A stretch of DNA of 31,743 nt. Source: Funneliformis mosseae (lineage: Eukaryota; Glomeromycota; Glomeromycetes; Glomerales; Glomeraceae). Made by a program: the position numbers and the translations under genes. This document shows, in pieces, positions 21,314 to 31,666 of this stretch (positions are counted from its first letter, which is position 1; each line of letters starts with the position of its first letter). Where the stretch lies: the NCBI GenBank assembly GCA_910592005.1, contig CAJVPP010000468.1, positions 1 to 31,743 of the forward strand, read 5' to 3'. The notes beneath the pieces are model-generated. The model was not told the origin of the DNA. It made no database searches and saw only the letters and a list, made by a program, of their open reading frames with translations.

Positions 21314-21676
21314 ATAATATATCAATTTTATTAATAAATAGACATATTATTTATTATATAATTATATTAAGTATATTACTAAAATCAAAATTATATATAT
21401 AATAATAAAATGTTTTAATTAGAAAAAAATAATCTTTAATTGACTTTTATTGTAAAGATGTAATATAATGTGTCTTCAAATCTGAAATATAACATTTAAA
21501 AATTTTAAAATCATCTATTTTAAACCTATCATCTATAAGTAGTTGTTCATAAAAGAGAATTACTTTTTAATTGCATCAAGTATTCCCTTAAATAAACCTT
21601 TTAAAATTAATTCCTTTTTATTATCAGTATTAAGCGTTTCTTTATCATGATTTTGTACCATGTCTATGATTTGTTC

Positions 21677-22753
21677 TAGAATTTCAAATGAGTTAAATCA
21701 AATTGAATTTAAAAATCAACTCTATTCAACTCATTTTTTTTGGGTTAAGTCAAATCAAATTTTTTTTATAAAATCTTTCAACTTGACTTAATTCGAGTTA
21801 TATAAATTTTAAATTTGACTCAATTTGATTTAATTCAATTTTGATTTGATTTGATTTTAACTTGAATTTATTTAAGTCAAGTCAATTTCAAATCAAGTTT
21901 TAAGTTATATTTAAATTAACATGTGAATTTTAAAAAAACATTTAATAATTAAAATCAAAAAATAAAATATTAAAATAAAAAAAAATTTAAATTAAAAAAT
22001 TAAATGAAAAAATGAAAAAAAAGGAGAGAAGAGGAATATAATAAAAAAATAAAAGAAAAAAGAAAAAAACTGGTGGGGAAGAAAGGAATTAAAAATAAAA
22101 GTAAAAAAAAATTAAATAAAAAAACGGGAAATAATAAAAAAAAATAAAAATGTAAAAATGTAAAAAAAACGAAGAGGTAGGTGAATTAAAAACAAAAAAT
22201 AAAAAAAAAATAAAAAAAATGGGAGAAATAAAAGGGAAAGGAATTAAAATAAAAATAAAAAATAAAAAAAAATAAAAAAAAAATGAAGAAAAAAAAAGAA
22301 AAAAAATGGGAGGAAGAGGGTGGAAGGAGAATGAATTAAAATAAAAACAAAAAATAAAAAAATAGAATAAAAGAAAAAAAAGAAGATTAACTGGAAGAAT
22401 AATAGAAAAAATAAAAAAAAAAATAAAAAAAAATGAGGAAAGAAATAAAAATTTAAAAAGTTAAAAAAAAATGAAAATAAAGAAAAGAAAAACAAATCAA
22501 AAAAAAAATCAATTAAAAGGAAAAAAAAGAAGAAAAAAAGAAAAAAAGAAAAATAAATTGATCAATTTAAAAAGTAAGACTAACTCAAATTAAGTTAAGT
22601 TCAATTCAAGTTAAATCAAGTTAAGTTAAATATATAACTTGACTTGAATTTGATGACTCATAAATCATTAAGTCAAAAAATATAAACTTTATTTGATTTA
22701 AACTCAACTCAGCTTATCTGATTGAGAGTCAACTTGACTCGTCTGAAACTCTA
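21677..22753. mobile_element. Complete hAT-like element with GAGTC/AAGTC arms
   Basis: The ends are TAGAATTTCAAATGAGT and, inverted, TAGAGTTTCAGACGAGT. They are flanked by ATTTGTTC (21669-21676) and ATTTGTTT (22754-22761), an 8-bp duplication with one C/T change, as hAT elements make. Arms of about 220 and 190 bp consist of AAGTCAAATCAAG-type words derived from GAGTCGAGTC. The core (about 22000-22560) is a long purine-rich, A-dominated stretch. There is no transposase. The two window edges carry less decayed ends of the same family. It sits in the Tigger pseudogene. Confidence 0.85.
21990..22560. repeat. Poly-purine (A/G) core of the hAT-like element
   Basis: About 570 bp are almost only A and G on the plus strand with scattered T, containing repeated AATAAAAA, GAAAAAA and GGGAGAAATAAAAG-like words. 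The minus-strand open frame here, all Phe/Leu, is a product of the composition. Confidence 0.8.
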
Positions 22754-24647
22754 ATTTGTTTATCAGTCAAAGTTTCTTCAGTAGGTGAAGAAGTTTGATT
22801 ATAAATATAATTTATTAAATTATTTCAAATTTTATTATTAATGAAAATTGTTAGAATTATATCTAAAATTTCATTAATAAGTACACCCAATCCCCATTGT
22901 GTTAATTTAAAATTAAAATTAAATACAATTCTAATTTTATCTTAGCAATTACGTATGGTTTGTTATTTTACACTTTCTCAAGTTTTTATAATATAATCAA
23001 TAGCTTTTTAATATCTAATTTATTTCTATATTAAGTAAATATTAATAATTTTATACAAAAATAACAAATATGAAAAAAAATAAAAAATACTTATTTGTGT
23101 ATATCAGCATTTTGATCAAATTCTTTAATTAAATATCAAATATATAATTGCTTATATTTGATTTATATTTAATAATTATAAATAAATTCATTTAATAAAA
23201 CTTTAATTATTATTTAGATTCATAACAATTTTTATTTTTATTTTCAATAAACAAATATACTATACCTTAAAATTTTGAATAATTCTGGTATCCATCAGTT
23301 GAAGTTTTGACATCATATTTAATAAAAGAAATTCAATTCAGATATTGGTAAATTTAATGCAATTTTTTTTTGCTTCATTACTTTCCCTGTTTAATAAACT
23401 ATAACCTTTTTATTTACAATTATTTATTTTATCATCTTCTGAAGATTCTCTAGATTCATCATTAATAAAATTATTATTAAAATTACCTTCATCATCATCA
23501 TCATCATAATCTTTATCACTTTCATTTTTATCAGAGAAAGTAATGAATTTATGTGATTAAGTATTATCAATAATTAAAATAATATATCAGCCTTGAAAAT
23601 AAAAATTCAAAATCCAATTCACTAACCTATCTATTAAAAATATCATATTTCATCTATGCCTTTTTATTTGTTTTATACGTAATTAAATATCAGAAAATTT
23701 AAATGCTGTAAAAGCTCGTAGCTTTAAGGATCTGCCAATTACTAATGGTTTTAACTTTTAATTTTAGATGCATTTGACACAGTTATTCTAGTTTTATTCT
23801 ATTAATAAAAAATAAAAGAAATTTTTAGTAACATACTACTATTAATACAAAAATAACAAGTAATAATACTTAGTTAATCAATATTAATAACATATACAAA
23901 TAGGAATAAAAAAGAACATAAGAAATCTTACTTTTTTAGTTTCATTAATAGATTTATATGAGAGAGTTTCATTAGAAGTCATATGAAAAAATAAACCAAT
24001 TTTATTAGTATTATAGATATCATTTAAATTATATTATTATAAAATTTGCTAAAGTTTTTCTCGTTCTTGAGATAATATTTCCAATAGAGTACTTGCTGAT
24101 TCTCTATATAATTTATAACGTTAAAGGTTATTTCTTTTCTTAAATCATGTAATCCAACCATTTAAAAAAGTTAAAGTATTTTCAGATATATCCAAATTAT
24201 TTGCAAAAAAATAGCTTTTTCTTTCAAAATCACATCTGAAATAAACATACAACTACTAAAAGCCTGACTAACCTAAAATTTTAATGTCTCATTAACTAGA
24301 GAAACTTTAACTTAACATGAACATTTAAAAGTAATATAAGTACTATTATCTTCAATTGCTAAAAAATATTTTTCTTTTTTAATATTTTAGATATTGTTAT
24401 TCAATCTATATTTAAAGTCCATTACATATTAAAAAAAAAGTTATTTTGTTTTAAGTTTTATTAGAATTATTATTAGCATAATTACAAATTTCTTTACATT
24501 ATAATTTAGTTAAAAAAGTGCATGTTCTTTTTGTGAAATTTAAAGGTGATATATTTCTAAAGTAATAATACAATTTTATTTTAAAGTATAATATTGACCT
24601 TTTATTTAAAATTAAGTTATATTATTTAAATTTTATCAAAAATCTAA

Positions 24648-24721
24648 AAAATCTAGATTATAATATAAAATTTGTTGATTAAATAAATTTAATATTATTC
24701 CTAATTCATAATCTAGATTTT
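24648..24721. repeat. 14-bp perfect inverted repeat
   Basis: AAAATCTAGATTAT at 24648-24661 pairs with ATAATCTAGATTTT at 24708-24721 around a 46-nt loop. It lies just upstream of the Tigger transposase N-terminus. Its role is unknown. Confidence 0.7.
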
Positions 24722-25049
24722 CTAGATTATCAATAATTTTAACTATATAATAATTTATTTTTACTTACCTTAAATGATATTTTAATAATAGCATTATTTC
24801 TGATGTTAAATTAGAATAATAAAGTTTGAATAGTTTTTGCAATTTAAAAAAAATTGTTAATTATTCAGAAAATTTCTATATAGAATAACTGGTAGTAAAA
24901 TTAAGGATAAATTAGAGGTGAATCAGGGTGATTATCTGAATATTATCATTAAAAATTCTATTTTCTTCTGAAATAAAAAATTTGAAATCACATAAATTTA
25001 GCAATTTTATCAAAATTATAATTATTAGATAATTTTGTAAATTGAATTA

Positions 25050-25221
25050 CAGTCAACTCTTGTTATAATGAACTCTATGTCCTAGACCTCAACTTCGCTA
25101 TAAGGCTATAGTGAAGATTTTAAGAGATTTGATTGGCCAATTCGCTATAACAAGAGTATTTTTATTATATTTGTTTAAAAAATTCGTTATATTAAGAGTT
25201 CGCTATATCAAGAGTTGACTG
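25050..25221 (+). mobile_element. 172-bp MITE, copy 4
   Basis: This copy starts CAGTCAACTCTTGTTATAATG and ends ATCAAGAGTTGACTG, with TA on each side. Its internal sequence is close to copy 1. It lies about 500 bp upstream of the Tigger transposase remnant, probably inside that older element. Confidence 0.93.
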
Positions 25222-25973
25222 TATATATAATGCATAAATTAGAATTACAATTGTAATTTATAATTATTAGATAATTTCTACTAAATAAAATTACTTATTA
25301 TATGTAAAATGTTTCAAATCTCTGATATATGTCATATAATTTTATATAAATTTATAAGTATTTTTTTTCTTTTTTTTTAATTGTTAAAAAATTAAATTTA
25401 ATAATTTTTAAATTTTCAATTTATCAAAATTTCAAATACAATCAATTAGAATAATAAAAAAGTTAAATTATTAATTAATGAAAGAAAAAATAGAAACAAA
25501 AAATATTAGTTTAATCTTGAAAGATCAAAATTACTTTTTTAGAAAGACGTTACAAAAAAGATTAAAGAAGAATTTAATATAAATATTATACTAGTATAAT
25601 GTTAAGCAAAGATTAAAAAAATGATTAAGGATTATAAAGTAAGTAAAATCCTAATTAAGAAAGTAAACGATCTAATTGTATAAAATAAAATTATAAACAA
25701 TCAATATTTTTAGTTATTTAAACTTTATGCAAAAGGAAATTCAAAAGAAAAGTAGAGTAAAGTTAGTAAAAAATATGGAGAACAATTCAAAACTCCATTT
25801 TAGACAAAACTTGATAAGTATTTAAAATGTATTCTGTTTAATATTTATATTAAACTTAATTAAATTCAAACTTTTTATTTTTTAGCTTCTCAAGTAGAAT
25901 CAAGAAGACAAGTTGAATTAGAGTAATATAAGATTTATTATTTGAATTTCAAATATTTTAAACTTATTTTAAC
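25222..25973. other. AT-rich stretch with coding-like fragments
   Basis: Plus-strand frames from about 25480 show protein-like pieces (SLILKDQNYFFRKTLQKRL near 25510; KKYGEQFKTPF near 25775; SQVESRRQVELE near 25890) separated by stops and a frameshift. No family is recognised. It may be an exonic pseudogene or chance in AT-rich DNA. Confidence 0.3.
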
Positions 25974-26168
25974 CTAAATTTTAATATTTATTTTATTAGA
26001 AAATTTAAATACTTCTTGTTTTTTCAATCCTCTTTCTTTACAAAAATCTGCTTCACCATAAAGATCCATCTTACCCTTATTACTATTTAATACTAAAATA
26101 TCATCACAAACTAAAATTTTCTCTGTATAATTTACTTCAACTATTACATTTTTTATTACACTTTTCAA
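25974..26168 (-). CDS. Unidentified small open frame, 64 aa
   Basis: The frame contains VCDDILVLN, KMDLYGEADFCKERGLKKQE and a Lys-rich C-terminus. Its residue mix (Gly, Cys, Asp, Glu) is more protein-like than the Phe/Leu/Lys/Ile-dominated frames in the surrounding AT-rich DNA. No family is recognised and no upstream exon is evident. It may be the tail of a dead gene or transposon protein. Confidence 0.25.
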   Translation of the reverse strand: MKSVIKNVIVEVNYTEKILVCDDILVLNSNKGKMDLYGEADFCKERGLKKQEVFKFSNKINIKI

Positions 26169-27631
26169 CTTTTATCATTTTTTTTTTTTTTCATTTCCTT
26201 TTTAATTTCATATTCAGTTTTTTTTTATTTTTATTTTTTTGATTTTCTGTTAAAAAAAATTTTTTTTAAATGAAGTTTGCCACCTCTATATGATGTTTAA
26301 GATCAACAGTTATAAATTAATCTATATCTGGTCAAGAGTAAGCATACTATAACATTTATAAATTTATGAGTATATATAAAATAAAAGAAAAAACTATACA
26401 ATTTTTAGTTATTAATCTAACCAAAAATTAATAATATTAGTTATTATGATCAATATATATTTAATAAAAAATGTATTAAAAAAACTTCACAATATTACAA
26501 AAGTTTTTTGACATTCTTTTTTTTATGCTAAATTTTTCATGTGACTATGTAATTATAAATGATATTTTTTAATTATAAGATTTTTTGAAATAAGAGTGAT
26601 AGTGATTATAGGTAGAATGTGACTATAAATAGTAGAATTTATATAATAAAAATTCAGGACATCTAACTAGGATGATTATATAGGATAATATAACTATAAC
26701 AGAGGTAACTATAATGGAAGAACTGTATACTTTAATTTTTTAATATATTTGTATAATATAGAATATTAACTGAAATAGTATTCATTTGTTATTATTATTA
26801 AATAAACTGTTTATTAAGCAATACTATTTTTAAAGTTAATTATAAATCAATCTTCTACTTACTATTTGATTATATTATATTACTTATCATTTATAAATAT
26901 TTTAAAGAATTAACCATAATACAAGTAATTAATTTTCTTATTTCTTAAAGCATAGATATAAATTGGTCATAAAATATTATAAAAAAATTATAATATTTTA
27001 ATATCTAATGATTAAAAAAGATGAAATAAAATTTATTAAATTTGTCATATTAAGATTTATCTAATAATAATATTTTTAAATTTTTAAAATTAATAATTAT
27101 TAATATAATATTAATTTTTTAATTTTTTATAATAACTTATTATCTAATAATTATAAGAAAATGGTCACTCAACTAAAAATTTTTACATAAAAATATGTAC
27201 ATTCAAGGGTAGTTATAGCTTAATTTGTGAATAAAAAATAAACTCAATTTATAAACTTCTTTCTCTTTTTGTTCTTCCTAAACCCTCTTATTCTAAAAAA
27301 TAGGTTTTGTTAGTCTAAACGGTAGTATTTTTTATTAAAATATTTTTTTATCATTTCTCTTAACTGTTTTTTTTATTTTTTCTTTTCTTTTTTTTTGTTT
27401 ATAAAAGTGAACATTAAAGAGTATTCCAAATAATGATCAGAATCAATAATAACTTTAGATTAATTAATTATACGTGATAATTTTTCCATTCCTTTTTTAA
27501 ACAAACACATTCTTTTTAGATTTTTAATATAATAAAGCTTGCTAATCATAATAGAATATTTTGGTTTCTTGTAACTGTATGATTTAGATTTTGTATAATA
27601 TCTGTAGATGTAATCTAAATTGACAGATATA
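26169..27631. other. AT-rich intergenic DNA, possible element end near 26725
   Basis: No gene is seen. CATTATAGTTAC (minus strand) ending at CAGT 26725 next to TA may be the right terminus of the Tigger element. ATTCAAGGGTAGT at 27201-27213 is a perfect inverted copy of the sequence at 27631-27643. Confidence 0.4.
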
Positions 27632-28381
27632 CTACCCTTGAATAAGTATCTGGTCAGTCAAAAAATTATTTATTTATTTAAAAATTTTAAATATAATTAT
27701 ACAATTTAATACTCAGTAAACCATCCTTAATTTTTAATATATGCTTCAATTCTATGTGACATGCTTTCTATAAGTTTGATGTAAGTTTCAGATGGAATTT
27801 TTCTTCACTCTTCTTGCAATATTTCTTCAAGTTCATAAAGATTTTTTGGATGTATAAAACCTTTAATGCGTTTTCGTTTAAGTTCATTCTATAAATTCTC
27901 AATTGGATTAAGATCTGGAGATTAAGAAGGCTAATCAGGAAGCACTTTAATCCATTTTTAAATAATCCAATTTTTTGACATCCTTTGCTTTATAAATTAG
28001 GTCTTTTAATGCTTAATCTATCTTTGGAATTAACATATCAGAAAATTATATCTATAATAATGCTTTTAGAAATATTTAAAATACGAGCAATAGTTTTATG
28101 AGTTTTTTCAGCTTTATGTAAATCAATTACTTTTTCATGTTCAAATTCATTTAATTCGCGATTTTTTCTCATGTTGATTAGTGCAGTTTTTTTAAAAAAG
28201 CAAAATCAGAGTTGTTTATATTTTTGTTTATTAAAACTGATCTATATATTATTATACAAATATAAACATATATATGTTATCATCAAAACTAGAAGGTTTA
28301 TTTAAAAAAAAAATTTTTATTTAGTTAATATATCTGATTTTGAGAAATTTAAAAAAAGCTTGACCAGATACTTTTGGATAG
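27632..28381 (-). mobile_element. Internally deleted Tc1/mariner element (750 bp)
   Basis: The termini are CTACCCTTGAATAAGTATC and, inverted, CTATCCAAAAGTATC, both followed by TGGTCA, and TA lies on both sides (27630-27631 and 28382-28383). AAGTATCTGGTCA is a familiar Tc1-type terminus. The interior carries the N-terminus and the C-terminus of a Tc1 transposase on the minus strand without the middle, so the element lost roughly half of its coding DNA. Confidence 0.82.
27706..28172 (-). pseudogene. Tc1/mariner transposase, N- and C-terminal parts only
   Basis: From ATG at 28172 the frame reads MRKNRELNEFEHEKVIDLHK and an HTH with ARILNISKS, open for about 43 codons. The central DDE part is missing or unreadable at about 28040-27980. 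The C-terminal part then reads SPDLNPIENL (normally the second catalytic Asp region), ELKRKRIKGF, LYELEEILQEE, KIPSETYIKLIESMSHRIEA and WFTEY, ending at TAA 27706. Stops replace Trp codons in several places (for example where PDWPS is expected), consistent with G-to-A change. A full transposase would have about 340 residues; this is a dead deletion derivative. Confidence 0.85.
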
Positions 28382-28383
28382 TA

Positions 28384-28863
28384 ATGTATTTTAGCATGAA
28401 AGTTTGAGAGTACTGAAAAGCTTCTGATAGAACTTAGTAATATGAACTTTCTATATTAAAAGGTTACTATAATCAGGAATTAATCAGACAACTTAACTAG
28501 AAACTTATTAGAGTCAGATTTTATTAGCTTCTTTTTTGATTTAATAATAATTTAAGTTACTTGTTTTTATATTAAATTTAAATTTAGAATAAAAATTATT
28601 ATTAGGTAAAAGAGAGGGGTATAGTAATAATCTAATTATTATGCATTAATAAAAATTTTATTAATAATTATCCTAAAGTATGATAAGACAACTAATTAGT
28701 TTGAAACTAATAAGTTTTTAATTTGCAAAGATGTTTTAGACAGTTCAATTTATTTTTTTCTATTTATATATTTGATTTTTAGAATTTCTATATATTAACC
28801 TACTGGATTTAAATTTTTATAATAAATATAAGTATTATCATGTTTTTTAAAAAATAATAATTA
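28384..28863. other. AT-rich intergenic DNA
   Basis: No gene or element is recognised between the Tc1 derivative and MITE copy 5. Confidence 0.5.
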
Positions 28864-29035
28864 CAGTCAACTCTTGTTATAGCGAACTCTTGATATAACG
28901 AATTTTTTGAACAAATATAATAAAAATACTCTTGTTATAGCGAATTGGCCAATCAAATCTCTTAAAATCTTCACTATAGCCTTATAGCAAAGTTGAGGTC
29001 TAGGACATAGAGTTCGTTATAATAAGAGTTGACTG
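28864..29035 (-). mobile_element. 172-bp MITE, copy 5 (inverted)
   Basis: This copy has TA, then CAGTCAACTCTTGTTATAGC, and ends AATAAGAGTTGACTG followed by TA. The asymmetric interior (GATTGGCCAATTCG and CCTAGACCTCAACTT words) is in the opposite orientation to the other four copies. Confidence 0.93.
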
Positions 29036-31666
29036 TATAAGAAAATAAAATTTAATTTGTTAAATTTATCTTATTAAATTATTATATTTTCATATTTTTA
29101 AGATTAATAGATAGCAAGATATAAGTTTAAAAATATAGACAAATTTGCCTGCAAAATGCTTGAAAGGATAATAATTATATAATCTTATTGTAATATTTTT
29201 ATATCTTTTTAAGTATATTACAGGTAACTTTACTTATAATTTTAGTTAATAATTAGATTATTTATAAAATTTTTAAATATTTTAAATATTTTAAAATAAC
29301 ATATTTAAAAAGTAATAATTTTATGATATTTTTTAAGTAAAATAATATAATTATTTTAGTTAATATTATAAAGATAAATATATAATAAATTATTATAAAA
29401 AAGTTAAATTTAAACTTATATATTTTGTTATCTATTGATTTCAAAAATATAAAAATATAATTATTTAATAGATCTTAATGAGATAAATACAATAAACTAA
29501 ATTTTATTTTTATAATTATTAATAACTTTATAGAAACTTTAATTTCTTCCTATATAATAACTGTATAATATTTATTAGGCTGTAATTAAGCTATTATTAA
29601 GTAAAGTAGTAATTATATATTTACTATATAGTTACTTTGCAATTACTACGTATTAAGAAAACTAAGTTTCAGTAAAGAATAAATTATTTTAAAAAATTAA
29701 AAAATTAAAAAATTGATATATATTAATAATTATTAAATTTAAAAATTTAAAAATATTATTATTAGATACATATTAATATAATAAATCTAATAAACTTTAT
29801 TTTATTTTTTTATAATCACTAGATATTAAAATATTGTAATTTTTCTATAATGATTTATAACTAATTTTATATTTATAATTTAAAGAATAATAAATAATTA
29901 TTATTATAATAATAATATAGATCCTTTGCAATAGAAAAGTGGGAAACAACCAAAAAAAATCAATTTTATTTTTATAAATCAAATATGATTTTTAGATCAA
30001 AATATATTCAAATTTAGCATTAACTTATTTTTTATTTTTTTTAGCTGTTTTCCTCTTTTCTATTATAAAGATCCTATATTATAAGTTAAATATTACTATT
30101 ATTTTTATTATTATATAGCTTTTTTGATATTTTTAATATATATTATTATATATTAATAATGATATTATTTTTTTATTAATTATTTTAGTTATAGTCCTTA
30201 ACAAAAAGATTAGCAGAAAGTTTTTTTGAATAATAAAGATTTTAATAAATAACTTTCAAAATTTTTTTTATTCTCAAATACTTTTAATTAAAGAATTATA
30301 CACTTAAAAAATTAAAATATAAAAAATATTCTTCTTTTCTATCAATCTGGAGTTAAATACAAATTAAAATATTAAAAAATTAGAAAGTTAGCCTTTTTTT
30401 ATATTAATTTAATTTCATGCTTTCTATTTCTTACTTTTTTAGTTAAAATATATTATTTCTATTATAATTATTTAGCTAAACATTTTTTTATTAGTAAGTA
30501 AGCTCGTTAATATAGTAAAAATTTTTATAATTTTAATTTTAATGATCAAACACTCAAATTTGATTTTATTTCACAATCGCAAAGATTTTATTTATATTAA
30601 AATATGCATTGCGAACTTTAAACAATACACATAGCATTCAGACTAAATAATACATATAAAATACTATATAATTATTTATATAAATCCTTTCAAAAAAAAA
30701 TTAATTATATAGTAAAAGTTTGTATTACTATTCTTTTTGCCAAAGACTATAGGATTCATAAATTATTTTTATTATATTTTATTATTATTTTATATTATTT
30801 TCAATTTAATTTTATTATTATTTATATATTTTTTTATAAATTTTCTTAGAATTACAATGTATAATAATAAATTAAATAATTATTTAATATAAGAAATAAT
30901 ATATATATATATAAATTATTTAAAAATAAACATAATTGTAATTTTTAAAAGAAAATTTTATAAAAAAGAAAATAAATTTAATTTAAAAAAATTAATAATT
31001 AATATTTCTATTTATTTTTAATTTTATTAAATAAATTTAAAAATTAATAAATTATATAAAATAAATTTGAAAAATTATATTAAAAATCTATAAAATTCAA
31101 TAAAATAAAATAAAAAAATTATGAATAAAATTAATATTAATTTTTTTGTAGTTTTAATAATAAATATTATATAATAAATATATAAAAATTTTAATTTATT
31201 TAAAATTAAATATAATAATAAATTAATAAATTCATCAAATATTTTATTTTTAATAATTTTTAAAAATTAATTTGCAATTACTAATACATATACTTTAATA
31301 TAAATAATGAATTACTAATTAAATTGTATTTGATAGATAAATTTTATTTTGGTAAATTATTTTATTAATAATTTATAATTAATTTTAACATTATTTAAAT
31401 TAATTCACATTAAATATATTAATATTAAAGATATGTATTATAATTAAAAAAATAATACAATTAATTGCAATTTGTAATGCAATTAAATTTTTTTATAGTA
31501 CAATTAAGTTGTAACTCAATTAAAATTTGAAAATAATTATAAAAACTTTCTTTAATTAATATAGTTAAATTTATTTATAATTACTTTATTTATAATTTCA
31601 TTTTATATAATCACTTAATTTTATGTTTAAAAATTATAATCTTTTTTATAATTACAACTAAATATT
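29036..31666. other. Extremely AT-rich DNA with one fold-back
   Basis: No gene is recognised over 2.6 kb. Apart from the fold-back at 29914-30080 I see only AT-rich low-complexity sequence. Confidence 0.5.
29914..30080. repeat. 167-bp fold-back sequence
   Basis: AATATAGATCCTTTGCAATAG at the left and, inverted, AATATAGGATCTTTATAATAG at the right are followed in both arms by AAAAG-GG-AAACA. The arms are about 37 bp and imperfect. It could be a small MITE; no target duplication is evident. Confidence 0.6.

Larger units (their letters stand above)
21560..24545 (-). pseudogene. Decayed pogo/Tigger (DDE_1) transposase, split by a hAT-like insertion
   Basis: On the minus strand the domains follow the Tigger/jerky order. 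An N-terminal HTH is around 24545-24370 (KEKYFLAIED). The CENP-B-type HTH is near 24280-24110 (ILKEKAIFFANNLDIS; NGWIT then FKKRNNL). The DDE core has DIYNTNKIGLF near 24020, where the usual form is NADETG; IIDNT then SHKF near 23560; and SKLQLMDTRIIQNFK near 23300. A C-terminal part has KAIDYIIKT and QTIRNC near 22990-22940. The last coding piece, LTDKQI, is interrupted at 22754/21676 by a hAT-like element and resumes as IDMVQNHDKETL, ending at TAA 21560. The first catalytic Asp is Asn and the next Glu is Lys, both G-to-A changes. Stops and at least two introns occur. It is inactive. Confidence 0.78.

Noticed and set aside
22244..22495. An 83-aa Phe-rich frame on the minus strand.
   Set aside because: It is a product of the poly-purine core of a hAT-like element.
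26322..26334. TATCTGGTCAAG as another Tc1 terminus.
   Set aside because: Only 12 bp match, without TA-flanked partner or inner similarity nearby; too little to call an element.
29262..29444. A 60-aa Ile/Lys/Phe frame on the minus strand.
   Set aside because: It has the composition expected of random AT-rich DNA, with no motif.
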